DNA of 36,951 nt, taken from positions 1-36,951 of the forward strand of contig JAPOJV010000015.1 in the NCBI GenBank assembly GCA_029978085.1, read 5' to 3'. Under the pieces are notes generated by a model that was not told where the DNA came from, searched no databases, and saw only the letters and a list, made by a program, of their open reading frames with translations. Shown piece after piece: positions 1-7,473 of the stretch; the first letter of the stretch is position 1, and each line of letters opens with the position of its first letter. The position numbers were made by a program, and so were the translations under genes. Origin of the DNA: a bacterium (GTDB lineage: Bacteria > Planctomycetota > Planctomycetia > Pirellulales > UBA1268).

Positions 1-3000
1 CCGAAGTCGAGCGTCTCGTCGGCTGCGGCCACGACGTCGCGATCATGCTCGACCACGACCACCGTGTTGCCGAGGTCGCGGAGCTTGCCGAGGGCTGTGA
101 TCAGGCGATGCGTGTCTCGCGGATGGAGGCCGATCGTGGGCTCGTCGAGCACGTAGAGCACACCCGTGAGGCCGCTGCCCACCTGCGCGGCGAGGCGAAT
201 TCGCTGCAGCTCGCCGCCAGAGAGGCTGCCCGCCGGTCGGGCCATGTCGAGATAGTCGAGGCCCACGTCCACGAGGAATGCCACCCGCGCGTTCAGCTCC
301 CGCAGCAGGTCGCCCGCGATCTTCTTCTCGTCGTCGGCGAGCCGGATTGCGGTCAGCTCCTGCTGCAGGCGACCGAGTGGCATCCGGCACCAGACGTCGA
401 GCGGCTTGCCCCAGAGCGTGACGGCGCTGGCCACGTCGGCGAGCCGGCTCCCGCCGCACTCGCTGCACGGCACCTCGTCCATCACCGCATCGACCTTGCC
501 GCGGAGGGCGACGACGAGGCGGGCCGCCTCCTCGCAGGCGGCTTCGAGGCCTTTGAACTGAAAGGAGAAGCGGGGGCGGGCATCCTCTCGGCTCGCGCCT
601 CGGGCTTCCACAGACGTCGATCCCGCTCGGCTCGCGCCTCGGGCTTCTACGGGCACGTCGATCCACTTGTCGCCGGTGCCTTCGAAGAGCACCCGCTGCT
701 GGATGCCGGAGAGATCGGCGAGCGGCACGTCGAGCGGCAGGCCCGTTGCCTTGCACAGAGCCTCGAGCATCAGCCGTCCCAGCTGTCGGCCCGGCGGACC
801 CTGGAGCGACGGCCAGAGGTCGAGCGCTCCCTCGCCCAGCGAGAGCGAGGCATCGCGGACGAGCGCCGTGCGGTCAATGCCCGTGCGGGTGCCGAGGCCG
901 TCGCAGCTCGGGCACCAGCCGAGCGGACTGTTGAATGAGAACTGCCGCGGCTCGAGCGGCTTGAAGCCGCGGCCGCAGCCCGGGCAGGCGAGCCGGCGGC
1001 TATGCACCTCCAGCGGCCAGTCAGGCTCCTCGGCCCCGTCGATCGCCCGAGCCACGAGCATCGTGCCGCCGCCGGCGTCGAACGCCGCCTCGACGCTCTG
1101 GGCCAGCCGGCTGCGGTCCTTCGGATCGGCCGTCACGCGGTCGATCACGATCTCGATCCGGCTCTTCCGTTTGCGATCGAGCGTGGGCTTCTCGTCGAGC
1201 CGCATCGTCTTTCCGTCGATCCGCACCCGCACATGCCCCGCGGCCTGCAGCGCCGCGAAGAGTGCCTCGGGCGTTTGGCCCACCCGCAGCTCCGTGGGCG
1301 CGAGCAGGAGCAGCCGTGCCTCGGGCCCATGCTCCAACAGCCGCTCCACCGTCTGGTCGACGCTCTGCGCCCCAACGGGCACGCCGCAGTCGGGGCAGTG
1401 CATCCGGCCGAGCCGCGCTGCGAGCACACGGAAGTGGTCATACATCTCCGTGAGCGTGCCGACGGTCGATCGGGGCGTGCTCCCGGTGCTCCGCTGCTCG
1501 ATCGCCACCGCGGGCGAGAGCCCCTCGATCTTTTCGAACAGTGGCTTCGGCACCTGCCCCACGAACTGCCGGGCATACGGCGACAGGCTCTCCACATACC
1601 GCCGCTGCCCCTCGGCATAGAGCGTGTCGAAGGCGAGCGACGTCTTGCCGCTGCCGCTCGGCCCGCAGCAGACGGTCATCGCGCCGCGGGGGATGTCGGC
1701 ATCGACCTGCTTGAGGTTGTGCAGGGCCGCGCCGCGGATCGTGATCGCCGCCGGGCCGGGATCGATGGACTTTTTCGTGACTGTGTCGAGCATCGCGGCC
1801 ACCGCGGCCGCCGGATCGGCCACCCCCTTGCGACGGACCGCCGGCTTGCGGGCCGGCTTTCCTGCTGCCGCCTTCGCGGCCTGCTTCGCCGCGGCCAGCA
1901 TCGGCGCAAGGGCCTTGCCCGTGTGCGAGCCCTTCGTCTTTGCGATCTGCTCAGGTGGGCCCGCGGCGATGATCCGGCCACCACCGGCACCCCCTTCCGG
2001 CCCGAGGTCGATCACCCAGTCGGCCCGCTTCACGACGTCGAGATTGTGCTCGACGACGAGCACCGTGTTGCCAGCCTCCACCAGCCGTTCGAGCACCGTG
2101 AGCAGCTGCCGCACGTCGGCCATGTGCAGGCCCGTCGTCGGCTCGTCGAGGATGTAGAGCGTCTTGCCGGTGGAACGCTTGGCGAGTTCGCGAGACAGCT
2201 TCACCCGCTGGGCCTCGCCGCCTGAGAGCGTGGGTGACGACTGGCCGAGGTGCAGGTAGTCGAGGCCGACGTCGCAGAGCGTCTCCAGCTTCCGCGAGAT
2301 GTCGGGGGCATCGGCGAACAGTTCCCGCGCCTCGCCCACCTCCATGTTCAAGAGTTCCGCGACGTTCTTGCCCTTCCAGCGGACCTCCAGCGTGTCTTTC
2401 GCGAACCGGGCCCCGCCGCAGACCTCACAGGTCACCCACACGTCCGCCAAAAAATCCATGTCGAGCCGCACCGAGCCGTTGCCTTCGCAGGCCTCGCACC
2501 GGCCACCGGCCACGTTGAAGCTGAACCGGCCCGCCTTCCAGCCCCGCTTCTTTGAGTCGGGGAGCATCGTGAACAGACTGCGGATGTCGTCCCACACCTT
2601 CACGTAGGTGGCCGGATTGCTCCGCGGCGTGCGGCCGATCGGCGACTGGTCGATCACGATCACCTTGTCGAGTGCGTCGGCCCCGTGGATCGAATCGAAC
2701 TCACCGGGAGTCGCTGCCTCGCTCCCCAACAGCCGCCGCAGTTCGGGCTCCAGCACGTCGCCCACGAGCGAGCTCTTGCCGCTCCCCGACACGCCCGTCA
2801 CGCAGACGAGCAGCCCGAGCGGGATCTCGACGTCCACGCCCTTGAGATTGTTGTGGCGGACGCCCTTGAGCACGAGCTTTTTACCATTCGGCTTGCGCCG
2901 ATTGTCTGGCACGTGGATCGCATCGCGGCCGGCGAGGAATGCGCCCGTGATGCTGCGGTCGCTCGCCGCCACGTCGGCCGGCGTGCCCGCGGCCACCACC

Positions 3001-4760
3001 TCGCCGCCGCGCTTGCCCGGCCCGGGCCCGAAGTCCACCACCCAGTCGGCGGCTCGGATCGTGTCTTCGTCGTGCTCCACCACGACGACCGTGTTGCCCT
3101 TGTCGCGGAGGGCCTCGAGCGCCCCCAGAAGCCTCACGTTGTCTCGCGGATGCAGACCGATCGACGGCTCATCGAGCACGTAGAGCACACCCGAAAGGCC
3201 GGAGCCGATCTGGGCCGCCAGCCGGATCCGCTGGCTCTCGCCGCCCGAGAGCGTGGGCGCCTTGCGGTCGAGCGCGAGGTAGCCAAGGCCCACCTGGTCG
3301 AGAAATGCGAGCCGGCCGTTGATCTCCTTCATGAGCTCGACCGCGATCACCCGCTGGGTGTCGTCGAGCACGAGGTCGGCGAGAAACTCCCGCGCATCGG
3401 CGATCGGCAAGGCACAGAGCGCGTCGAGTGACAGCTCGGCCTTACGGCGGGCCGACGTGATCCGCACGGCGCGGGCCTGCGGCGAGAGCCGCGCGCCGTG
3501 GCACACATGGCAGGGCGTGATGCTCATCAGCTTCTCGAGCATCCGGCGGATGATGCCGCTCTTGGCGTTTCGCCAGCGATTGGCGAGCAACGCACAGATG
3601 CCCTCGAACTTCGTCTTCGCGCCCCGCTCCGCCCGGCCGCGCTTCCAGGAAAGCGAGATCTCCTCCAGGCCGGTGCCCGAGAGCCAGATCTTCTTCTGAG
3701 CGGCGGTGAGATCCTTCCAGGGCGTGTCGAGGAGCGTGCCGGGGGGGAGTTTCTTCTTGGCCTCGGCATGGGCCGCCACGCCGTTGAACAGCCGCCGCAT
3801 CCACCGCGGCATGTCGCGGTAGCTGCCGAGCACGCCGATCGCCCCCTTGCGGAGCGTCTTGTCGGGATCGGTGACGAGCTTGGCGGGGTCGATGCCGTAG
3901 ATGTCGCCGAGGCCGTCGCAGGCGGGGCAGGCCCCGAGCGGACTATTGAAGCTGAACAACTGCGGTTCGGGCGTCGAGTAGCTCACGCCGCAGGCGACGC
4001 AGGCATAGCGGCTGGAGAGCACGAGGTCGGAGCCATCCCCTTCCTCCGCCGCGACGATCACCTGGCCGCCGCCGGTGCGGAGTGCCAGTTCCACGGCCTC
4101 GGCCAGCCGGCTCCGCGTGGCGTCGGACGGGATCAGCCGGTCCACCACGACGTCGATCGTGTGCTTGAGCTGCTTCTCGAGCGCCGGCGGATCCTCGACG
4201 CGGCACACCGTGCCATCGACCCGCGCCCGCGTGAAGCCCTGCCGCACGAGATCGGTGAACAGATCCTTGTGCTCCCCCTTCGCATCTCGCACGAGCGGCG
4301 CGAGCACCATCACCCGCTCGCCCCCGCGAGCCGCGAGGATCCGCTCCACGATCTGATCCCGTGGCTGGGCCTCGAGCACCGCGTCGCACTCGGGGCAGTG
4401 GGCCGTGCCCACCCGGGCGTAGAGCACTCGGAGAAAGTCGTGGATCTCCGTCATCGTCGCCACGGTGGACCGCGGGTTCGTGCCGGCCGACTTCTGGGCG
4501 ATCGAGATCGAGGGGGAGAGGCCCGTCACGGCATCGACGTCGGGCCGGGGCAGTTGGCCAAGGAACTGCCGCGCGAACGTGGAGAGACTCTCGACGTAGC
4601 GGCGCTGGCCCTCGGCGTAGAGCGTGTCGAAGGCGAGACTGGATTTTCCGGAGCCGCTCACGCCCGACAGGCAGACGAGCCGGCCCCGCGGCAGGCCCAC
4701 GGTGACGTCGCGGAGATTGTGCTCCCGCGCTCCGCGGACGACGATCGGGGGGACGTGCAT
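1..4760 (-). CDS. uvrA: Double-length excinuclease UvrA (two fused UvrA copies), 3' part missing
   Basis: DNA-damage recognition ATPase of UvrABC nucleotide excision repair, cytoplasmic. The reading frame opens at ATG 4758-4760 and stays open to the window edge (about 1586 residues seen). Copy 1 (about residues 1-960) is complete: Walker A GVSGSGKSS at 33-41, a zinc module starting HCPEC, an LSGGESQRI signature, a second Walker A near 655, a CEACEGNG...CEVCGG zinc finger and a second signature LSGGEAQRV. An Ala/Lys-rich linker leads to copy 2 from about Met990, with Walker A GPSGSGKTS near 1032, zinc cysteines and LSGGELQRI. Copy 2 is cut before its second ATPase domain. Tandem UvrA fusions are known in Chlamydiae and, as I recall, planctomycetes. 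A 39-bp repeat is inserted in frame at about residues 1372-1392. No Shine-Dalgarno is visible; a -10-like box lies 6 nt before the ATG. Confidence 0.95.
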   Translation of the reverse strand, partial: MHVPPIVVRGAREHNLRDVTVGLPRGRLVCLSGVSGSGKSSLAFDTLYAEGQRRYVESLSTFARQFLGQLPRPDVDAVTGLSPSISIAQKSAGTNPRSTVATMTEIHDFLRVLYARVGTAHCPECDAVLEAQPRDQIVERILAARGGERVMVLAPLVRDAKGEHKDLFTDLVRQGFTRARVDGTVCRVEDPPALEKQLKHTIDVVVDRLIPSDATRSRLAEAVELALRTGGGQVIVAAEEGDGSDLVLSSRYACVACGVSYSTPEPQLFSFNSPLGACPACDGLGDIYGIDPAKLVTDPDKTLRKGAIGVLGSYRDMPRWMRRLFNGVAAHAEAKKKLPPGTLLDTPWKDLTAAQKKIWLSGTGLEEISLSWKRGRAERGAKTKFEGICALLANRWRNAKSGIIRRMLEKLMSITPCHVCHGARLSPQARAVRITSARRKAELSLDALCALPIADAREFLADLVLDDTQRVIAVELMKEINGRLAFLDQVGLGYLALDRKAPTLSGGESQRIRLAAQIGSGLSGVLYVLDEPSIGLHPRDNVRLLGALEALRDKGNTVVVVEHDEDTIRAADWVVDFGPGPGKRGGEVVAAGTPADVAASDRSITGAFLAGRDAIHVPDNRRKPNGKKLVLKGVRHNNLKGVDVEIPLGLLVCVTGVSGSGKSSLVGDVLEPELRRLLGSEAATPGEFDSIHGADALDKVIVIDQSPIGRTPRSNPATYVKVWDDIRSLFTMLPDSKKRGWKAGRFSFNVAGGRCEACEGNGSVRLDMDFLADVWVTCEVCGGARFAKDTLEVRWKGKNVAELLNMEVGEARELFADAPDISRKLETLCDVGLDYLHLGQSSPTLSGGEAQRVKLSRELAKRSTGKTLYILDEPTTGLHMADVRQLLTVLERLVEAGNTVLVVEHNLDVVKRADWVIDLGPEGGAGGGRIIAAGPPEQIAKTKGSHTGKALAPMLAAAKQAAKAAAGKPARKPAVRRKGVADPAAAVAAMLDTVTKKSIDPGPAAITIRGAALHNLKQVDADIPRGAMTVCCGPSGSGKTSLAFDTLYAEGQRRYVESLSPYARQFVGQVPKPLFEKIEGLSPAVAIEQRSTGSTPRSTVGTLTEMYDHFRVLAARLGRMHCPDCGVPVGAQSVDQTVERLLEHGPEARLLLLAPTELRVGQTPEALFAALQAAGHVRVRIDGKTMRLDEKPTLDRKRKSRIEIVIDRVTADPKDRSRLAQSVEAAFDAGGGTMLVARAIDGAEEPDWPLEVHSRRLACPGCGRGFKPLEPRQFSFNSPLGWCPSCDGLGTRTGIDRTALVRDASLSLGEGALDLWPSLQGPPGRQLGRLMLEALCKATGLPLDVPLADLSGIQQRVLFEGTGDKWIDVPVEARGASRAGSTSVEARGASREDARPRFSFQFKGLEAACEEAARLVVALRGKVDAVMDEVPCSECGGSRLADVASAVTLWGKPLDVWCRMPLGRLQQELTAIRLADDEKKIAGDLLRELNARVAFLVDVGLDYLDMARPAGSLSGGELQRIRLAAQVGSGLTGVLYVLDEPTIGLHPRDTHRLITALGKLRDLGNTVVVVEHDRDVVAAADETLDF
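587..647 (-). repeat. 39-bp-period repeat inserted in frame in uvrA
   Basis: The same 22-nt string occurs at 587-608 and 626-647, a period of 39 bp, so the frame is kept. On the coding strand each unit encodes VEARGASR, and the two sit in a stretch between the motif WIDVPV and the motif RPRFSF of UvrA copy 2. The upstream unit on the coding strand is preceded by GTAG, and within it CCCG and GGC can pair with CGGG and GCC around a GCGA tetraloop. It therefore resembles a palindromic element that landed in a surface loop. Confidence 0.75.
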
Positions 4761-4766
4761 GCCCGC

Positions 4767-4772
4767 ATTGTA
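4767..4772 (-). promoter_or_regulatory. -10-like hexamer of uvrA, leaderless arrangement
   Basis: TACAAT on the minus strand ends 6 nt before the uvrA ATG. A start point 6-8 nt downstream of this box would fall on the ATG itself, giving a leaderless mRNA, in line with the missing Shine-Dalgarno. No clear -35 box is seen at normal spacing. Confidence 0.4.
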
Positions 4773-4781
4773 GACGTGTTC

Positions 4782-4810
4782 TGGACAGTCGCCCGCGGGT
4801 GCCGTACCAT
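4782..4810 (+). promoter_or_regulatory. Predicted promoter of tRNA-Ala
   Basis: A TGGACA -35 box (4782-4787) and a TACCAT -10 box (4805-4810) are separated by exactly 17 nt. This predicts a start near 4817 and a 5' leader of about 36 nt before the tRNA. It is divergent from the uvrA promoter. Confidence 0.45.
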
Positions 4811-4852
4811 CGGGTTTCCCGCGGGAAACGGGCCTCGGCCCGCTCCCCGAAC

Positions 4853-4925
4853 GGGGCGGTAGCTCAACTGGGAGAGCGCGGCGTTCGCAATGCCGAGGTT
4901 GGGAGTTCGATCCTCCTCCGCTCCA
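4853..4925 (+). tRNA. tRNA-Ala, anticodon CGC (reads GCG)
   Basis: The 73-nt cloverleaf folds fully. The acceptor stem GGGGCGG (4853-4859) pairs with CCGCTCC (4918-4924) and includes the G3:U70 wobble that identifies tRNA-Ala. The D arm is at 4862-4877. The anticodon stem CGGCG/TGCCG encloses loop TTCGCAA with anticodon CGC at 4886-4888. The T arm at 4901-4917 has loop TTCGATC. The discriminator is A4925. CCA is not encoded, so it must be added enzymatically. Confidence 0.95.
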
Positions 4926-4930
4926 CTGTA

Positions 4931-4963
4931 CGGCTGCACGGCCATCCATGGCCCGTGCAGCCG
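4931..4963 (+). terminator. Hairpin directly after tRNA-Ala, possible terminator
   Basis: An 11-bp perfect stem, CGGCTGCACGG paired with CCGTGCAGCCG, starts 5 nt after the tRNA. Only a short T stretch follows (GAAGTTT), so it may act as a processing or end hairpin rather than a classical intrinsic terminator. Confidence 0.4.
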
Positions 4964-4986
4964 TGAAGTTTCCCGGCCGCGGTGAA

Positions 4987-5043
4987 GTAGCCCGGTCACG
5001 CCGTGACCGGCACGGCATGCATGTCACGGCGTGACATGCCTAC
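4987..5043. repeat. REP/BIME-1 locus 1 (CCGG unit + CATG unit)
   Basis: GTAG (4987-4990) is followed by palindrome CCGGTCACGCCGTGACCGG (4992-5010), then an inverted unit CATGTCACGGCGTGACATG (5020-5038) closed by CTAC (5040-5043), the complement of GTAG. The locus lies between tRNA-Ala and the sigma factor gene. Confidence 0.9.
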
Positions 5044-5090
5044 CCGGAGAGCCGGGGGCAATCTCAACCGCTGTCGGGAGGCCGTGAGTC

Positions 5091-5714
5091 ATGGCCGATT
5101 CTGCGGTGATGGCGAGTCGGGCCAACGATCCTTCCGCCGCGCTCATGCTGCGGGTGCGGGATGGCGATGCCGAGGCGTTCGCCGAACTCGTGTCGCTCTG
5201 GCAAGACCGGCTCGTCACGCTCTTTTTGCACCACACCGGTGACCACTCCACCGCGGAGGATCTGGCGCAGGAAGTGTTTCTGCGGGTGTATCGCGCCCGG
5301 GCGAACTACCAGCCGACGGCGAAGTTCACCACCTGGGTGCATACGATCGCGAATAACGTTGCCGCCGATCTCCGCGACCGGGCGTATCGCCGGCGTGAAC
5401 GGGGCGTGCCGGCGAGTGTGTCGGCGTCATCGAGCCAGATCGGCCTCGATCAGCTCGCCGTCGATGCGAGTGGCCTGGTGCCTGCGCGACAGGCCGATCG
5501 CCACGAACTGCAGGGCGTGGTGCAGCAGGCGATCGCCGCGCTCAACGAGCGGCAGCGGATGGCCGTGCTGCTCGCCAAATTCGAGCAGTGCTCCTACGAG
5601 GAGATCGCCGCCGCGATGCAGCTCACCGTGCCGGCCGTGAAGTCGCTCTTGTTTCGGGCCCGTGATCAGCTCCGGACAGCGCTCGCGTCGTATCTCGATG
5701 AGGAGGCGACATGA
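5091..5714 (+). CDS. ECF-family RNA polymerase sigma factor
   Basis: Alternative sigma factor of the sigma-70 ECF type that redirects RNA polymerase to a stress or envelope regulon. At 207 residues the length fits the family. Region 2 (about 20-100) contains the typical AEDLAQEVFLRVYRA stretch and a TWVHTIANNVAADLRDR segment. Region 4 (about 143-200) has LNERQRMAVLLAKFEQCSYEEIAAAM followed in the same helix-turn-helix by VPAVKSLLFRARDQL, the -35-binding helix. GGGAGG lies 9 nt before ATG 5091; a second in-frame ATG at 5109 is possible. The stop overlaps the next start as ATGA, so the two genes are probably translationally coupled and the partner is a candidate anti-sigma protein. The regulon is unknown. 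Confidence 0.93.
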   Translation: MADSAVMASRANDPSAALMLRVRDGDAEAFAELVSLWQDRLVTLFLHHTGDHSTAEDLAQEVFLRVYRARANYQPTAKFTTWVHTIANNVAADLRDRAYRRRERGVPASVSASSSQIGLDQLAVDASGLVPARQADRHELQGVVQQAIAALNERQRMAVLLAKFEQCSYEEIAAAMQLTVPAVKSLLFRARDQLRTALASYLDEEAT

Positions 5715-6607
5715 GCACTCGCCCGAATCAGTCGCATGACGATGCTGCCGCCCCGGCCGACGCGCTCGGGGGCGTGTGGGAACTGCTCGACGAGCTGCCC
5801 CCGACGACCGCCTCGCGGACGCTCGCGGCGACGACGGTGGAGCTGGTAGCGGCCGGCACCGCGGCGGGATCGCGGGATGGCTGGCGCAGCTGGGTCGAGC
5901 GGTGGTTCACGAGCTGGCGCGGTCCGGCGCTGATCGTGGGTGTCGCTCTCGTGGCAGGGATCGTGGCAGGTCGGCTCATGCAGTCCGGTCTCGACGGCCG
6001 GCTGCTCGACGACCTGCCGCTCGTGCAGCATCTCGACCTCCTGCGCGAGGCCGGATCGGAGAAGTTTCTGGAGTCGGTCGCGGCGCGTGACCCGGGCGTG
6101 CCACCGCGATTGGTGATCCGGGCCGGTCCCGAAGCCGCAGCGCGGGCTGCCGCCACCTGGCGGACCGAGCTCGACTCACTGGCAGTGGCGCTGTCACACG
6201 ACCGTGATCCGCCTGCCGAGCGGCTGCAGGCCCGCCGCGATCAGCTCGCCGCCCTGTCCCTCGAAGACAAGGTCGAACTCGAGCGGGCGGCCCGCGACTT
6301 CGGCCGTCTCTCACCCAACCAGCGGCAGGCCGTCGCGGCCGTCGCGCGGGCACTCGTCGATCCCACGCGGCCGCAGCTTCGCGAGGCGGCGGTCGTGTGG
6401 CACCAGTGGCTCGCGGCGGTGCGGCCGGAGGACCGTGCGGAGATCATCGGCGCCGGCACCGACAAGCGACTCGAATGGATCGACTGGTATGCCCGACGGC
6501 CCGAGGGATTCGGACGGCCGGGGATGGGCCCGCGACCGGGCCCACCCGATCGCGATCCCCGCGGTGCGTGGCAACGGAGGCCGCCCGGTAGCCCGGTCAC
6601 GCCGTGA
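5711..6607 (+). CDS. Single-pass membrane protein coupled to the ECF sigma factor, candidate anti-sigma factor
   Basis: The 298-residue protein has a cytoplasmic-like N-terminal segment of about 70 residues, one hydrophobic helix at about 71-90 (GPALIVGVALVAGIVAGRLM) and a long Arg/Ala-rich region. Around 190-255 it has a helical LSPNQRQAVAAVARALVD and PEDRAEII pattern similar to heavy-metal-sensor-like helical bundles. No zinc-binding HxxxCxxC anti-sigma motif is present. A strong GAGGAGG site precedes the ATG, and the start overlaps the sigma gene stop. The C-terminus is Pro/Arg-rich, and its last five residues (SPVTP) and the TGA stop are encoded by the REP palindrome at 6588-6639. The anti-sigma role is inferred from position and topology only. 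Confidence 0.75.
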   Translation: MSTRPNQSHDDAAAPADALGGVWELLDELPPTTASRTLAATTVELVAAGTAAGSRDGWRSWVERWFTSWRGPALIVGVALVAGIVAGRLMQSGLDGRLLDDLPLVQHLDLLREAGSEKFLESVAARDPGVPPRLVIRAGPEAAARAAATWRTELDSLAVALSHDRDPPAERLQARRDQLAALSLEDKVELERAARDFGRLSPNQRQAVAAVARALVDPTRPQLREAAVVWHQWLAAVRPEDRAEIIGAGTDKRLEWIDWYARRPEGFGRPGMGPRPGPPDRDPRGAWQRRPPGSPVTP

Positions 6608-6639
6608 CCGGAATGCATGTCACGGCGTGACATGACTAC
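6588..6639. repeat. REP/BIME-1 locus 2 (CCGG unit + CATG unit), supplies two stop codons
   Basis: GTAG at 6588-6591, CCGG palindrome at 6593-6611, inverted CATG palindrome at 6616-6634, CTAC at 6636-6639. It sits between convergent genes. The plus-strand gene stops at TGA 6605-6607 inside the first palindrome. The minus-strand hydrolase stops at TAG (complement of 6636-6638) in the foot of the second. Confidence 0.92.
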
Positions 6640-7457
6640 GTGACCGGATCCCGCAGAAATTCCAGCACGGCGGCGTTGAACACGCCCGGCGCTTCCAGCG
6701 GCGTCATGTGGCCGGCCCGCGGGACGACGAGCAGCCGCGCATCGGGGATCACCTGCTGGGCCTCCTCCATGCAGGCCGGCGGCGTCAGTTCGTCTTCCGC
6801 GCCCACGACGAGCAGCGACGGCACCCGGAGCCTGCGCATCGCGTCCGTCATGTCGGGTCGCGCCCCGAGTGCGGCCAGCGCTGCCTGGATCGTCGCCACT
6901 GGCTGCGACACGATCATCCGCCGCAGGTCGGCCTCGATCGCACCCCGCCCTGCAGCGGCCTGCGCCTCAGGTGACGCGGCCAACAGCCGCGGGATCATCG
7001 CGTCGGCGACGAGGCCCTGGCCAAGCCGTCCCACCTTCGCCGCCAGATCGACCCGCCCCGTGCGGACCTCCGGCGTGTCGGCCTCGAGTCGTGTATCGAC
7101 GAGGATCAACGCAGCGACGCGGTCGGGATGTCGTGCCGCGACGTGCTGGGCGACGTAGCCCCCCATTGAGAGCCCGCAGACGACGGCGGGACCGGCCACG
7201 TGCAACGCGTCGAGCAGGGCGACCGCGTCGTCTGCGAGCTGCTCGATGCTCTCCGGGCCCGGCCCGCTGCTGCCGCCGAACCCACGCTGGTCGGGCACGA
7301 TCAGCCGCAGCTGCTCCGCGAGCGGCTCCTGCCGCGCCCACATGCCGTGGTCGAGCGGAAAGCCGTGGAGCAGCAGCAGCGGGAGACCGCTGCCGGCCGT
7401 GTGCACCGCGAGGCGGGTGTCGCGAACGGCAACGTGATGGGTGGCGGGAAAGGTCAT
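6636..7457 (-). CDS. Alpha/beta-fold hydrolase
   Basis: A 273-residue cytoplasmic serine hydrolase. Visible parts are the oxyanion-hole motif HGFPLDHGMW (31-40), the nucleophile elbow GLSMGG with Ser97, a probable acid Asp222 in GAEDELTPP and the catalytic His250 in RAGHMTPLEAP. The family includes esterases, lactonases and 3-oxoadipate enol-lactonase-like enzymes, and the substrate cannot be read from the sequence. I chose ATG 7455-7457 because homology to the fold begins there; the frame is open further upstream but overlaps the preceding gene. It is the last gene of a pyrE-HEAT/TPR-hydrolase run, 16 nt after its neighbour. Its stop codon lies in a REP foot. Confidence 0.88.
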   Translation of the reverse strand: MTFPATHHVAVRDTRLAVHTAGSGLPLLLLHGFPLDHGMWARQEPLAEQLRLIVPDQRGFGGSSGPGPESIEQLADDAVALLDALHVAGPAVVCGLSMGGYVAQHVAARHPDRVAALILVDTRLEADTPEVRTGRVDLAAKVGRLGQGLVADAMIPRLLAASPEAQAAAGRGAIEADLRRMIVSQPVATIQAALAALGARPDMTDAMRRLRVPSLLVVGAEDELTPPACMEEAQQVIPDARLLVVPRAGHMTPLEAPGVFNAAVLEFLRDPVT

Positions 7458-7473
7458 GGCTGGCGGCGCGGGT

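Noticed and set aside
45-4862. Long plus-strand frames opposite uvrA (up to 454 codons)
   Set aside because: They lie antisense to a clear UvrA frame and show no domain pattern; GC-rich codon bias opens such frames.
4658-4999. Small minus-strand frame across tRNA-Ala
   Set aside because: It is a translation of the tRNA and uvrA upstream region, a well-known annotation artefact.
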